Notes: generated by a model not told the origin, from the sequence alone. Shown: positions 34,898 to 44,833, counted from the stretch's first letter. The stretch is 49,316 nt of DNA from an uncultured Verrucomicrobiota bacterium (GCA_913047795.1 CAJWTS010000023.1:1-49316); one strand, 5' to 3'. Made by a program: numbers and translations.

Positions 34898-36133
34898 ATG
34901 CGTCGTGCAGTTGTTACGGGCATTGGACTGGTTAGTCCGCTCGGTTCGGACCCTGCCAAGTTCTGGGACCGGATCGCGGGTGGGGTATCCGGCGTGCGCT
35001 CCATCCAGCAGTTCGATGCGGCGCGGTACACCTGCCAGATCGCCGGCGAGGTGATCGAGTACGACCCGAACGACTTCTTTTCCAGCAAGGAACAGCGCCG
35101 CACGGAGCCGCATAGCCAGTTCGCGATCGCTGCGGCGCGGTACGCTGTGCAGGACGCTGGGCTGGACACCGGTAGCGGAGACCCCTATCGCCGTGGCTGT
35201 GTGGTCGGCACGGGAATCGGCGGACTGCAAACGCTGGAGCGCCAATACCAGATCCTGGTCGACCAGGGTCCCGAACGCCACTCCCCGTTCATGATTCCAC
35301 AGATGATCTGCAACATGTCGGCGGGCTTGATCGCCATCGATCACAACCTGAAGGGGCCCAATTTCGCGCCCGTATCTGCCTGTTCATCCGCCGCGCATTC
35401 CATTGGTGAAGCCTTGCGCCTGATCCAGCGTGACGACGTGGACATCATGGCCTGTGGCGGCACCGAGGCGGCTGTCTGTCCGCTGGGGGTGGGCGGGTTT
35501 TGCGCGATGCGCGCAATGTCGACACGTAACGATGCGCCACAGGAGGCCAGCCGTCCGTTCGATGCAGATCGCGACGGATTCGTGATGGGCGAGGGTGCGG
35601 CGATATTAATTCTCGAAGAACTCGAGCACGCGCGTAAGCGCGACGCAAGGATCTATTGTGAAGTTGTCGGGTTCGGTATGACCTGCGACGCGGCGCACAT
35701 GACCGCGCCATCCGAGGGCGGCGAAGGGGCGGCGCGCGCGATAACGAATGCGATGGCGGACGGTGGTGTGACATCCGCCGATATCGACTATATCAACGCC
35801 CACGGAACCAGCACGTCGTTGAACGATAAGGGTGAGACGGCTGCCATCAAGCGCGCGTTAGGCGAGCACGATGCACGGCGCACCATGATCAGCTCTTCAA
35901 AGTCCATGACCGGTCATTTGCTGGGTGCGGCCGCGGGCGTTGAGGCCATCGTCTGCGCCCTGGCGCTGACGCACCAGGTTGCACCACCCACGATCAACTA
36001 CCAGACGCCGGACCCGGAATGTGATCTCGATTACGTGCCGAACACCGCGCGCGAGACCCGTCTCGATGTTTGCATCAATACATCGAACGGTTTCGGCGGG
36101 CACAATGCAGCGCTGGTCCTAAAGAAGATTTAA
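34898..36133 (+). CDS. fabF: Beta-ketoacyl-ACP synthase II
   Basis: FabF elongates acyl-ACP with malonyl-ACP. The protein has 411 residues beginning MRRAVVTGIGLVSPLG. The catalytic Cys162 lies in PVSACSSAAHSIGEA, one His in INAHGTSTSLND, and the Lys and second His in SSKSMTGHLLGAAAGVEA. The tail NGFGGHNAALVLKK is typical. It is the last gene of the fatty-acid cluster and converges on the NERD gene. Confidence 0.97.
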   Translation: MRRAVVTGIGLVSPLGSDPAKFWDRIAGGVSGVRSIQQFDAARYTCQIAGEVIEYDPNDFFSSKEQRRTEPHSQFAIAAARYAVQDAGLDTGSGDPYRRGCVVGTGIGGLQTLERQYQILVDQGPERHSPFMIPQMICNMSAGLIAIDHNLKGPNFAPVSACSSAAHSIGEALRLIQRDDVDIMACGGTEAAVCPLGVGGFCAMRAMSTRNDAPQEASRPFDADRDGFVMGEGAAILILEELEHARKRDARIYCEVVGFGMTCDAAHMTAPSEGGEGAARAITNAMADGGVTSADIDYINAHGTSTSLNDKGETAAIKRALGEHDARRTMISSSKSMTGHLLGAAAGVEAIVCALALTHQVAPPTINYQTPDPECDLDYVPNTARETRLDVCINTSNGFGGHNAALVLKKI

Positions 36134-36200
36134 CGCGGATCCCGGTGCCCGCACGGACGGCCCTGAACCGACCAGGATCCTAACCGGAATCACCGAACCT

Positions 36201-36216
36201 GCCGCCCGCCGGCGGC
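36201..36216. terminator. GC-rich hairpin between convergent fabF and NERD genes
   Basis: GCCGCC-CGCC-GGCGGC forms a 6-bp stem with a 4-base loop in the 88-bp gap between two gene ends. No T-run on either side, so a bidirectional terminator role is only suggested by position. Confidence 0.3.
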
Positions 36217-36221
36217 CCGGG

Positions 36222-36953
36222 CTAGCCTTCGTGGCCCATCATTCGGCCCACGGTTGCGATGATATTGGCACGGTGTTCCACATCCAGCGTGTCCGCAGAA
36301 CGGGCGAGAATGACCTCGTGCAGATGGGGGAGATCGCAAACGGTGACGCCGCTGACCGTCTGTGTGCCGCCGACCAGGCACTTGCGGACGAAACAGATCA
36401 CGGGATGCAGGTCGGGCAGGTCGCCGTAGGACTGCGCGAGTTTCTCGCGCAGGACGGCGACCGCGGATTTGACCTGATCAATCGGCGGACGATCGGGTTC
36501 CTTGTTGTCGTAGAGAATGTGACCGTCGCGGATTACGATGAAGCCCGACCATGATTTCGTCTCGATGGCGAAGACGCCGCCTGGACCGACGACAACGTGA
36601 TCGCAACTCACATGCGTGCCCTTGCGCGGATCGAGCGCCGGCGCGTGAAAGACATCGTAATCGGCGGGCAGGAAGGCAAGTTCATGTGCGACCGATTCCT
36701 CGCCGCGTGCGCCTTTCAGGAATGCGCTCAATCGTTTGCGCGTGACGGCCGTGACCACGCCCACGACAACCGCCAGCACGAGGAACAGGAATCCGGTGCC
36801 GCCCGGGCCCAGGGTCGGCGCGGGTAACAGCGCGCATACCAGGTATCCGAACGCGATGAGTATCAGGCCCAGCGGCCAGAGCACCTGCAGCAATCCGGTG
36901 AGGCGCGCTTCTTCACCCGGTGTTCCGTGAATTATGGCCCGTTTGTTGGTCAT
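36222..36953 (-). CDS. NERD-domain membrane protein
   Basis: The protein has 243 residues. Two membrane helices lie near the N-terminus (LLQVLWPLGLILIAFGYLVC and FLFLVLAVVVGVVTAV). The NERD (nuclease-related) domain covers about 80-200, with GARGEESVAHEL, then CDHVVVGPGGVFAIETKSWS, which carries the D...E-x-K pattern of restriction-like folds, and LREKLAQ. The domain faces the cytoplasm if the hairpin is anchored as predicted. The substrate is unknown. The ATG overlaps the stop of the winged-helix gene upstream (ATGA), so the two are translated together. Confidence 0.85.
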   Translation of the reverse strand: MTNKRAIIHGTPGEEARLTGLLQVLWPLGLILIAFGYLVCALLPAPTLGPGGTGFLFLVLAVVVGVVTAVTRKRLSAFLKGARGEESVAHELAFLPADYDVFHAPALDPRKGTHVSCDHVVVGPGGVFAIETKSWSGFIVIRDGHILYDNKEPDRPPIDQVKSAVAVLREKLAQSYGDLPDLHPVICFVRKCLVGGTQTVSGVTVCDLPHLHEVILARSADTLDVEHRANIIATVGRMMGHEG

Positions 36954-37534
36954 GGCAGGGTGCCGAAGAGCAGGATGCCTTCGCGTTCAACGCGGCGCCA
37001 GAGGGGCGTGTATTCTTCGCGGTCCATGGTGTAAGTGTCGAGCATGTTGTGTTCCAGGACCATGCCGTACCGATCGCGGATTGTGTCAGCGAGATCGCCG
37101 ATCGTCGCCAGCGCGCGAATACGGTTACGACCCGTGGAGAAGATCATGGTCAAAATCAACCGTCCGCCGTAATCCGCCTCCTCGCGTGCGAGCGGGCCGG
37201 TGGCCACTGCGGCGAGCGGCTTGGGGCGTACGGTGGCGCGGACGGCCTTGCGCAGATCGTCCCAGAAGAATATTTCCGCGTCGAAGGCGGGACGCAGGGC
37301 GCGCTCAACCAGGTAGTGTTCATGGTTCAAGGTGTAGTAGTGGGCGCGCCCCTCCTTCTCGCAATTGACCGCCCGTGCTTCGACGAGGGCGTCCAGCGCG
37401 AGCATCGTGGCGCGGTTCGATAGGCCGGTCCGGCGTTCCGTCTCGCGTCCGGTCAATGCGCGTTCGTGTTCATACAACGTTCGCAGAACTTGCAATTGAC
37501 TTCGATTGGCGAGAATCGCGTTCAGGCCGCGCAT
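36950..37534 (-). CDS. Winged-helix protein with degenerate nucleotidyltransferase-like domain
   Basis: The protein has 194 residues. Residues about 10-75 form an HTH of the MarR/ArsR-like kind (SQLQVLRTLYEHERALTGRE, then GLSNRATMLALDALVEAR), with a wing GRAHYYTLNHEHYL. After a helical link, ATGPLAREEADYGGRLILTMIF sits where minimal nucleotidyltransferases have GSxARGEA...SDxDL. The usual G-S and D-x-D are not there, so it is probably inactive and used for binding. It likely regulates transcription, perhaps of its own two-gene unit. It is divergent from mreB across about 250 bp that hold no other gene. Confidence 0.7.
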   Translation of the reverse strand: MRGLNAILANRSQLQVLRTLYEHERALTGRETERRTGLSNRATMLALDALVEARAVNCEKEGRAHYYTLNHEHYLVERALRPAFDAEIFFWDDLRKAVRATVRPKPLAAVATGPLAREEADYGGRLILTMIFSTGRNRIRALATIGDLADTIRDRYGMVLEHNMLDTYTMDREEYTPLWRRVEREGILLFGTLP

Positions 37535-37788
37535 ACGACAGTTACCCTGACGGGGGGATCTTGGAGTACAACGATGACATGCATATTAGTGTCGCCATGG
37601 GCCGACTGTCGAGCGTTCCATCGTCGAGCCCGGTTGGCGATGCGGCCGCATGGGGGAAAGATAGTCGAGAAGCGATCGGATTGCATCAATGACTTGTGGC
37701 TTGACCACGGCACAGCCACGGGGCACATTACGACGGATAAATTCTGTCGGTGGCGACTCAGGAACCTGCCCCTTTTCGACTCATGCCT

Positions 37789-38823
37789 ATGTGGAATAAT
37801 TTTTCTAGTCTGTTCTCAAACGATATTGGAATCGATCTCGGGACAGCGAATACGCTCGTCTACGTCAAGGATCGCGGCATTGTGCTCCGCGAACCGTCCG
37901 TGGTCGCGGTCGAATCCGGTTCGAACCGCGTGCTTGCCGTGGGGGACGAGGCCAAGCGCATGTTGGGTCGCACGCCCGGCAATATCGTCGCCATCCGCCC
38001 GATGAAGGCGGGGGTTATTGCCGACTTTGAGATTACGGAGGCGATGCTGAGGTATTTCATCAAGAAGATTCACCAACATCGAAAGATGGTGAAGCCGCGC
38101 ATCATCATTGCCGTACCGAGCGATATTACGGAAGTGGAAAAACGCGCGGTGAAGGACTCGGCGACGCATGCCGGAGCCAGGGATGTATTCTTGATTGAGG
38201 AACCGATGGCGGCGGCCATCGGTGTCGGGCTTCCTGTTCAGGAGCCCGCAGGGAACATGATTGTGGATATCGGCGGCGGGACAACGGAAGTTGCGTTGAT
38301 CTCGTTGGCCGGAATTGTATTTAGCCGCACGGTAAGGGTTGGCGGCGATGAAATGGATGAATGTATCGTTCAGTATATGAAGCGGGTCTACAATTTGATG
38401 GTAGGCGAACGAACCGCTGAGGAAATAAAGATCACGATGGGGTCGGCGTATCCGACCGGAGAAGATACGAGTGTCGAGGTCAAGGGCCGTGACCTGGTAG
38501 CCGGGTTGCCCAAGACGTTGACGATTACTTCGGAAGAAATTCGCGAAGCATTGCAAGAGCCCGTCTCTTCGATCATCGATGCGATCAAGGTAACCCTGGA
38601 ACGTTGTCCGCCCGAGTTGGCGTCGGACCTCGTGGACCGGGGCATGATTCTGGCTGGTGGCGGAGCCCTACTGAAAGGCATCGACAAGTTGATTGCCGAG
38701 CAGACAGGACTACCGGTTCACCTGGCAGATGATCCGCTAAGTGCAGTGGCCGAGGGTACAGGCGTCGTTCTAAACGAACTGAATTTCCTGCGCCGCGTGG
38801 CCAAGTCCGACCGCACGTACTGA
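37789..38823 (+). CDS. mreB: Rod shape-determining protein MreB
   Basis: MreB is the actin-like filament that guides cell-wall elongation. I choose ATG 37789 ([20 protein letters not shown]) giving 344 residues like other MreBs; ATG 37783 and a GTG at 37750 are alternatives. No clear ribosome-binding site is seen at any of them. Phosphate-1 box is [11 protein letters not shown], phosphate-2 [13 protein letters not shown] and the adenosine box [15 protein letters not shown]. It heads the mreBCD-mrdA-rodA operon. Confidence 0.97.
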   Translation: MWNNFSSLFSNDIGIDLGTANTLVYVKDRGIVLREPSVVAVESGSNRVLAVGDEAKRMLGRTPGNIVAIRPMKAGVIADFEITEAMLRYFIKKIHQHRKMVKPRIIIAVPSDITEVEKRAVKDSATHAGARDVFLIEEPMAAAIGVGLPVQEPAGNMIVDIGGGTTEVALISLAGIVFSRTVRVGGDEMDECIVQYMKRVYNLMVGERTAEEIKITMGSAYPTGEDTSVEVKGRDLVAGLPKTLTITSEEIREALQEPVSSIIDAIKVTLERCPPELASDLVDRGMILAGGGALLKGIDKLIAEQTGLPVHLADDPLSAVAEGTGVVLNELNFLRRVAKSDRTY

Positions 38824-38880
38824 ACGACAGGCATTCGCCGTTTCTGAGCCGCTTCCGGGCCGTGGGCCGATGGGAAGCAG

Positions 38881-39711
38881 GTGAAGGAAAAAAACGTCTA
38901 TATTTGGATGGCGTTGATCGGGATTGTCGTCCTGTTCAACTTCACGCCCGCCCTGTCCGTTCGCGTGAAAGGGCTGTTTCGCGACATCTTTGCCCCTGTC
39001 CAAGGGGTGACATCGTCCTACGTGGGCCGTGTGCGGGGCGCCGTGGGGCAGATGCAGGAGATCGAATCCTATCGGGAAACGGCGGACCGGATCGCGGAGG
39101 AGCTTTTTGTTCTCAAGGATCGCGTACGTAGCATGGAAAAGGTGGTGGCCGAGAACGCGGAGTTGCGCCGCACGCTTGGCTTTGCTTCCCGATCGACCCG
39201 TCGCGTGGTGCCCTGCGAAGTCATCGGGCAACGCGACCTGAGCGGCTGGTGGCAGACGATTCGCGTGAACAAGGGGTCGACCGCGGGCCTGACCATTGAT
39301 CTGCCGGTCATCACGGCCGACGGGCTCGTGGGGCGCACGATGGAGGTCTCGCGTCGCACGACGGAGATTCTATTGATCACCGATCCCAATTGCCGGATCT
39401 CGGTGCGCATGCCGCGCGTCGGTGCGGTAGGCATTGCGCGGGGCAGTCGCGAGGGCGTGTCCGGTCGTTCGCCGCTCGCCATGCTGCACGGCGAGCATCT
39501 CGCGCGCGTGGAATACGTCGTCAAGGATGCGGATATCCGTGTCGGTGACGAGGTGGTGACCAGCGGGCTCGGTGAAATGTATCCGGGCGACGTGCCCGTC
39601 GGTTGCGTGCGCAGTTGGGCGCTTGATTCATCAGGCCTGTACCAGGCCGCGGAACTCGAACCGGTGGTCGATATGCGAAATCTCAAATACGTATTCGTGG
39701 TGGTGAAATGA
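38881..39711 (+). CDS. mreC: Rod shape-determining protein MreC
   Basis: The protein has 276 residues from a GTG at 38881. One membrane helix (VYIWMALIGIVVLFNFTPA) is followed by a coiled coil (about 55-95) and the beta-barrel periplasmic domain with RVNKGSTAGLTIDLPVITAD and VGDEVVTSGLGEMYPGDVPVG. It links MreB to the PBP2-RodA synthase in the periplasm. The stop overlaps the mreD ATG. Confidence 0.95.
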   Translation: MKEKNVYIWMALIGIVVLFNFTPALSVRVKGLFRDIFAPVQGVTSSYVGRVRGAVGQMQEIESYRETADRIAEELFVLKDRVRSMEKVVAENAELRRTLGFASRSTRRVVPCEVIGQRDLSGWWQTIRVNKGSTAGLTIDLPVITADGLVGRTMEVSRRTTEILLITDPNCRISVRMPRVGAVGIARGSREGVSGRSPLAMLHGEHLARVEYVVKDADIRVGDEVVTSGLGEMYPGDVPVGCVRSWALDSSGLYQAAELEPVVDMRNLKYVFVVVK

Positions 39712-40217
39712 GTAGGATGATGGGTGTAGCCGTGATGTTGCTGGGCGCAATCTTATTGCAGATTGCCATGCCGACCGTCCGCTATCTTGCCAGTGCGCAG
39801 GTCCCCTTCCTGTTCGCCACGGTCTTGTACTATGCGTTGACGCGTAACCGAGGCACCATGATGTTGATCGCCTGCACGGCGGGACTGGTCCTGGACAGCC
39901 TGTCGACCATGCCCCTGGGGTACACGTCCGCGGGCTTCTGCCTTGTCGCGTTCATCTCGAGTCTGTTTCGCAGCCTCGTTTACGAAGACTCGCTGTTGAC
40001 GCCGATCGTCTTTGGCGCGGTCGGTGCGGCGGCGGTGACGTTGCTGAGCTTCGCCTTGATCAGTACGGGACTGGATCAGCAGGGTTGGCCGATCGGCTGG
40101 GTGGCCCTGAAGGCGCTGGGGACGGCCATGATGGCTGTGATTGTGACGCCGATCGTGTTTTTTTCGGCCCGCCGCCTGGACGCGGTATTTGGTGGCCGCC
40201 GGAGGGCAGGGATCTAG
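39708..40217 (+). CDS. mreD: Rod shape-determining protein MreD
   Basis: The protein has 169 residues and five to six hydrophobic helices, e.g. MGVAVMLLGAILLQIAM and GAVGAAAVTLLSFALI. MreD sequences are variable; the call rests on hydropathy, size and its place between mreC and mrdA. The ATG overlaps the mreC stop and the gene ends exactly where mrdA begins. Confidence 0.88.
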   Translation: MSRMMGVAVMLLGAILLQIAMPTVRYLASAQVPFLFATVLYYALTRNRGTMMLIACTAGLVLDSLSTMPLGYTSAGFCLVAFISSLFRSLVYEDSLLTPIVFGAVGAAAVTLLSFALISTGLDQQGWPIGWVALKALGTAMMAVIVTPIVFFSARRLDAVFGGRRRAGI

Positions 40218-42086
40218 ATGAGTGCGCGTGATGCTAGTGATCTCGAGGCCGTGCGCATCCGATTCGTGCTGGTCGGCATGTTGGGCGCGTTGTTTTTCCT
40301 GGGCGCGATGTTGTGGAACATCCAGATCGCCCAGGCGTCGCGCTATCAGGACAGCATCTATCGGCAAACCATCCGGCGGGTACGTCTACCGGGTGCGCGC
40401 GGGCGCATCCTGGATCGTAACGGTCGTGTGCTGGCGGACAATCGACCGAGTTACTGTATCGCGATTCACTTGAACGAGTTGCGGATGCCGGGTGGCTGGA
40501 AGAATACGATTGACCACGTGGAATCCATACTGGGCCGCGTGTCGGAGTTGACCGGGCTGACCTCCAGCGTGAGCCGCGATCGAATCCAGCGTCACATCAA
40601 GGAGACGCCCTTGCTGCCGATGATCGTCTGGCGCGAGATTGACGCGACGGTTATGGCACGGCTGGCGGAGCGGCGCCGCAGCTTGCCGGGGGTGGTGTTC
40701 TATGTCGAAGCGGTGCGGGTGTATCCGCAGGGCGAGATCGGCGCCCACATCATGGGCTATGCGCGCAAGACCGGCGGCCGGCCGGGCGCATCCGAGGCGG
40801 GCGAAAGGCAGGAGAGCTATCATTTTTACCTGCCCGAGATGGAGGGCAAGCGCGGCATCGAGAAGGAATTCAATCATGTGCTCTCCGGCCGACCGGGCGG
40901 ACGCCTGGTCAGGGTCGACGCGACAGGCTTCGAACGGAAACTCGACTACGACACGACAGTTGCGCAGGAACGACAACCGCTGGCGGGCGATGACGTGCAT
41001 CTGACGATTGATCTGCAGATGCAACGACTCGCGGAAGCGTCGCTCGAGGGGTACGATGGAGCGGTCGCGATACTCGATCCCAGCAACGGTGATGTGCTGG
41101 CCCTGGCCAGTCTGCCCGCGTACGACCCGAACAAGTTTGTGCCTTCGCTTTCGCCCGCGTACTGGGACCACCTCCGTCATCACCCCGGCAAGCCGCTACA
41201 CAATCGCGCCGTGTCCGGACTCTACCCGCCCGGCAGCACGTTCAAGCCGATTGTTGCGATCGCGGGTATGGCCAATGGTCCGGTGACGCAGGCCACGACG
41301 TATGACTGTCCGGGGTACTACGCCCTGGGTAAGACCGAGTTGGACTGCTGGATCAGGCGATACAATCGCGGGCACGGCCGGATCGATATGATCAAGGCCT
41401 TCGAACAGTCCTGTAATACGTACTTCTGCGAGCTGGGCAATCATATCGGCTACGACAGCATTTTTCACATGTCGAAAGCGCTCGGCCTCGGGCACCTGAC
41501 GGGAATTGAACTCGACGGTGAGAACCGCGGCTCGATCCCCGCACCGCGCACGATTCGGTCGCGCGGCGATGTGGCCAACGTGTCGATTGGACAGGGCGCG
41601 GTCGCCGTTACGCCGATCCAGATGGCGGTCGCGACGGCGGCGATCGCCAACGGCGGCCATCTTTATCGTCCCCGCCTGGTCAAGCGCTATGGCCGTGCGG
41701 ATGGCGGTAATTCCCAGGTGTTCGCCTCGCGAAAGGTTCGCGAAATGAACTGGCCCCTCGCCATCCGCCAGACGGTCCGCAAGGGCATGCGCGATGTCGT
41801 GCATTCGGATAGCGGTACGGGCAAACGCGCGCGGATCGCGCGGGTGCAGATGGCGGGCAAGACCGGGACCGCTGAGTACGGACCGAAGGAGGCCGGGCAA
41901 AAGCGCGGATGGATGATCCTTTTCGCGCCTTACGATGAGCCGCGGTATGCGGTTGCGATGGTGATGGATGACGTGCAGTCGGGCGGCATCAGCGTTGCGC
42001 CGCGCGCGCGCTGGCTGATGCATCACATCTTTCACCCCGGCGAACCCATGGCGTTGCCGCCCAGTCGAAAGGCAGAAGAAGGATGA
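40218..42086 (+). CDS. mrdA: Penicillin-binding protein 2 (elongasome transpeptidase)
   Basis: PBP2 crosslinks new peptidoglycan during elongation together with RodA. The protein has 622 residues. An N-terminal membrane anchor (FVLVGMLGALFFLGAMLW) leads to the pedestal domain (GARGRILDRNGRVLADNRPS) and then the transpeptidase domain. The catalytic motifs are S340-T-F-K343 in PPGSTFKPI, S398-C-N400 in FEQSCNTYF and K548-T-G550 in MAGKTGTAE. Its ATG follows the mreD stop without a gap, and its end overlaps rodA. Confidence 0.97.
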   Translation: MSARDASDLEAVRIRFVLVGMLGALFFLGAMLWNIQIAQASRYQDSIYRQTIRRVRLPGARGRILDRNGRVLADNRPSYCIAIHLNELRMPGGWKNTIDHVESILGRVSELTGLTSSVSRDRIQRHIKETPLLPMIVWREIDATVMARLAERRRSLPGVVFYVEAVRVYPQGEIGAHIMGYARKTGGRPGASEAGERQESYHFYLPEMEGKRGIEKEFNHVLSGRPGGRLVRVDATGFERKLDYDTTVAQERQPLAGDDVHLTIDLQMQRLAEASLEGYDGAVAILDPSNGDVLALASLPAYDPNKFVPSLSPAYWDHLRHHPGKPLHNRAVSGLYPPGSTFKPIVAIAGMANGPVTQATTYDCPGYYALGKTELDCWIRRYNRGHGRIDMIKAFEQSCNTYFCELGNHIGYDSIFHMSKALGLGHLTGIELDGENRGSIPAPRTIRSRGDVANVSIGQGAVAVTPIQMAVATAAIANGGHLYRPRLVKRYGRADGGNSQVFASRKVREMNWPLAIRQTVRKGMRDVVHSDSGTGKRARIARVQMAGKTGTAEYGPKEAGQKRGWMILFAPYDEPRYAVAMVMDDVQSGGISVAPRARWLMHHIFHPGEPMALPPSRKAEEG

Positions 42087-43213
42087 TGCGGATCGGTGCC
42101 ATTGGAGCACGTTTGCAGCGCATAAGCTGGATCATGGTGCTGACCATCGCCGCGTTGATGGTGATCGGCATCATGTTCGTGTACAGCGCGGAATACGTTT
42201 CAAGCGGCGAGTGGGAGTCTTCCGTTCCCAAGTACCAGCGCCAGATCATGTGGGCGCTGGCCGGAATTGTGTGTTACTTCTGCGTGGCGGCGATGGACTA
42301 TCATCGCCTGGGCAAGTTGTCGGGCTGGATTTACCTGATCGGCATTCTGCTCTTAATCGTCGTGTTGGTGCCCGGGGTCGGCGTAAAAAAATACGGTGCT
42401 CAGCGCTGGATCAGGTTGCCCTTCTTCACGATGCAGCCGTCCGAGTTGGTGAAATTGGCGGTCCTGCTTGCCCTGGCGCAGTATATGAGTCGGCCGGATG
42501 TCGACCTGCGCAACATGCGAACGGTGTTGATCGTTCTAGCGTTGATTGGTTTGCCGTTCGTGCTGATCGCGCGGCAACCGGATCTTGGCACGGCCATGGT
42601 TCTGGTGCCATTCGCGTTCGTGATGATGCTGATTGCCGGGGTGCAGGTGCGTGTGTTGGTGACGATCGTGGTGATCGGGCTGATGCTGGTGCCGGTCGCC
42701 TGGTTTAACATGGACGACTACCAGCAGGACCGGATTCGCGTGTTCTTGGGAATTGATCAAGATCCGCTCGGCACCGGTTGGACCAAGATCCAATCGAAAC
42801 TGGCTGTCGGCTCGGGTGCGTTGGTAGGCAAGGGATTCCTGCGCGGGACCCAGAATATCCTGGGGTTCCTGCCGCGATCCGTTGCGCCGACAGATTTCAT
42901 TTACTCGGTTATCGCCGAGGAACGCGGCTTTATTGGATCTGCGTCGGTCTTGATCCTGTTTGCGATCTTAATTGTTTGCGGGATGCGGACCGCTTTACTC
43001 ACGCGTGACAAGTTTGGACGCCTGCTTGCAGTCGGCGTTGTAACCATTCTTTTCGCGCACACTTTTGTAAACATTGCAATGACGATAGGACTCATGCCTA
43101 TTACGGGGTTGCCGCTTCCGCTGTTGAGTTACGGCGGTACGTTCACGATCAGCACCATGGCCGGACTCGGCCTGCTGCAGAGCGTGTATATTCGGCGACC
43201 TCGAAATGCTTGA
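42083..43213 (+). CDS. rodA: Peptidoglycan glycosyltransferase RodA
   Basis: RodA polymerises glycan strands from lipid II in the inner membrane. The protein has 376 residues with about ten membrane helices. SEDS signatures include YGAQRWIRLPFFTMQPSELVK, ARQPDLGTAMVLVPFAF and the C-terminal GLMPITGLPLPLLSYGGT. The ATGATG start overlaps the mrdA stop by four bases. It is the partner of PBP2 encoded just before. Confidence 0.97.
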   Translation: MMRIGAIGARLQRISWIMVLTIAALMVIGIMFVYSAEYVSSGEWESSVPKYQRQIMWALAGIVCYFCVAAMDYHRLGKLSGWIYLIGILLLIVVLVPGVGVKKYGAQRWIRLPFFTMQPSELVKLAVLLALAQYMSRPDVDLRNMRTVLIVLALIGLPFVLIARQPDLGTAMVLVPFAFVMMLIAGVQVRVLVTIVVIGLMLVPVAWFNMDDYQQDRIRVFLGIDQDPLGTGWTKIQSKLAVGSGALVGKGFLRGTQNILGFLPRSVAPTDFIYSVIAEERGFIGSASVLILFAILIVCGMRTALLTRDKFGRLLAVGVVTILFAHTFVNIAMTIGLMPITGLPLPLLSYGGTFTISTMAGLGLLQSVYIRRPRNA

Positions 43214-43228
43214 GCCGGGAGAAGAAAA

Positions 43229-44833
43229 ATGAAAGGTATGGGAATGCTTAAGTTTATTCGTGGCGAAAAAAAGATTAAGCGCGAGATTATTACCAATGCG
43301 GAGCACGCGGAGACGCGGGTCGCGGTTATGGAGAATGGCCGGGTTGAGGAATACGAGGTCGAGCATCCGAGCGAGGAACGCATTGTGGGCAGCATCTTCA
43401 AGGGCCGGATACAGAACCTGGAGCATGACTTGCAGGCAGCCTTCGTCGATATCGGTTTGTCCAAGAATGCGTTCCTGCATTATTGGGATATGTTTCCGGA
43501 CGACAGCGCGCTGATCGCGGAGGAGACGGACGGGCGTCGCGGCAAGTCACCGCGCCGCAAGAAATACTCGAACGAAGTGGTGTCGAAGGAATGTCCGATC
43601 GGGTCGGAGATCGTGGTGCAGGTATCGAAGGATCGCATCGGGACCAAGGGCCCACGTGTGACCGCCAACCTGAGCATTCCTGGTCGATCACTGGTCCTGA
43701 TGCCGGGCAGCAAGCTGCGCGGCGTGTCGCGAAAAATCGAGAACGCACAAGAGCGTCAGCGCTTGAAGAAGATGCTCGCACGGCTCCCGGTGCCGGACGA
43801 GGTCGGCGTCATCATCCGGACCATGGGGCTCGACTCCCGGCGCGGCGGTTTCGTGCGAGATTTACGTGCCCTGCTTACAATCTGGGAGGAGATCAAGCAC
43901 GGTATCGAGCACGATCGGGCACCAAGTTGCCTGTACCGCGAGCCGGATCTGATCGAGCGCGTGGTACGCGATTGGCTGACCAGTGACGTGGATCGCATCG
44001 CGGTCGACAATCGTGAGGAGTTTGAGCGTATTAAGAAGGTGGCCGCGCGCATGTCGCGACGCGCCCGTTCACGCATTCAACTCTACGAAGGGGATGCACC
44101 CATTTTTGAGCATTTCGATGTCGAGCAGCAGGTCGAGGAAGCCACGCGACGCAAGGTTATGCTGAAGTGCGGCGGCTACATCATCTTCGATGAAACCGAG
44201 GCGCTCATTGCCGTGGATGTGAATACCGGCCGCTACAAGGGCTCGGGATCGCAGGAGGATGCGATTCTGGAGGTGAACTCCGAGGCCGTCGAAGAGGTCG
44301 CGCGTCAGCTCCGATTGCGCAACATCGGCGGATTGGTGATCGTGGATCTGATCGACATGAAGCAGAAGCGGAACCAGAATACGGTCTTACGGCTGATGCG
44401 CCGCGCCCTTGAGCGTGATCGCGCCCGGACCAACGTCTTGCCTATCTCGCAGCTCGGGCTGCTGGAAATGACGCGGCAACGCATGGAAGAAAGTATTCAA
44501 TCGACCATGAACATCGATTGCCCGTACTGCCGCGGCCGAGGCCACGTGAAGTCACCGCTTGGAACAAGTGTCGATCTTCAGCGACAGATCTCGGCGGTCA
44601 TGCGCAAGGCGCGTCATACGGACGGCGCAACGAACCTCGAGGTTACGGTGCACCCCAAGATTCTGGAGCGCCTCCGAAAAAAGGACGAGGAGTCGTTGAT
44701 CGATCTGGAGTCGCGGCTCGACGGCAAATTGACCTTCCGCTCGGATGCCGGGCGACATCTGGACGATTTCACGATTGCCGACGCCGAGAGTGGCAAGGTG
44801 TTGTACGCGCATCAGGAGCTGGCGAGAGAATAA
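43229..44833 (+). CDS. rng: Ribonuclease G/E family endoribonuclease
   Basis: The enzyme cleaves single-stranded RNA (rRNA maturation, mRNA decay). The protein has 534 residues, RNase G-sized, with no long C-terminal scaffold. An S1 domain (about 45-150: GSIFKGRIQNLEHDLQAAFV) is followed by the catalytic part with ALIAVDVNTG and GLVIVDLIDM holding the metal-binding Asp pair. The zinc-link CPYCRGRG follows. About 25 residues around 95-115 (GRRGKSPRRKKYSNE) are a basic insert in the S1 region, as in many RNase E/G homologues. GGGAG precedes the ATG. Following rodA is a common arrangement. Confidence 0.94.
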   Translation: MKGMGMLKFIRGEKKIKREIITNAEHAETRVAVMENGRVEEYEVEHPSEERIVGSIFKGRIQNLEHDLQAAFVDIGLSKNAFLHYWDMFPDDSALIAEETDGRRGKSPRRKKYSNEVVSKECPIGSEIVVQVSKDRIGTKGPRVTANLSIPGRSLVLMPGSKLRGVSRKIENAQERQRLKKMLARLPVPDEVGVIIRTMGLDSRRGGFVRDLRALLTIWEEIKHGIEHDRAPSCLYREPDLIERVVRDWLTSDVDRIAVDNREEFERIKKVAARMSRRARSRIQLYEGDAPIFEHFDVEQQVEEATRRKVMLKCGGYIIFDETEALIAVDVNTGRYKGSGSQEDAILEVNSEAVEEVARQLRLRNIGGLVIVDLIDMKQKRNQNTVLRLMRRALERDRARTNVLPISQLGLLEMTRQRMEESIQSTMNIDCPYCRGRGHVKSPLGTSVDLQRQISAVMRKARHTDGATNLEVTVHPKILERLRKKDEESLIDLESRLDGKLTFRSDAGRHLDDFTIADAESGKVLYAHQELARE

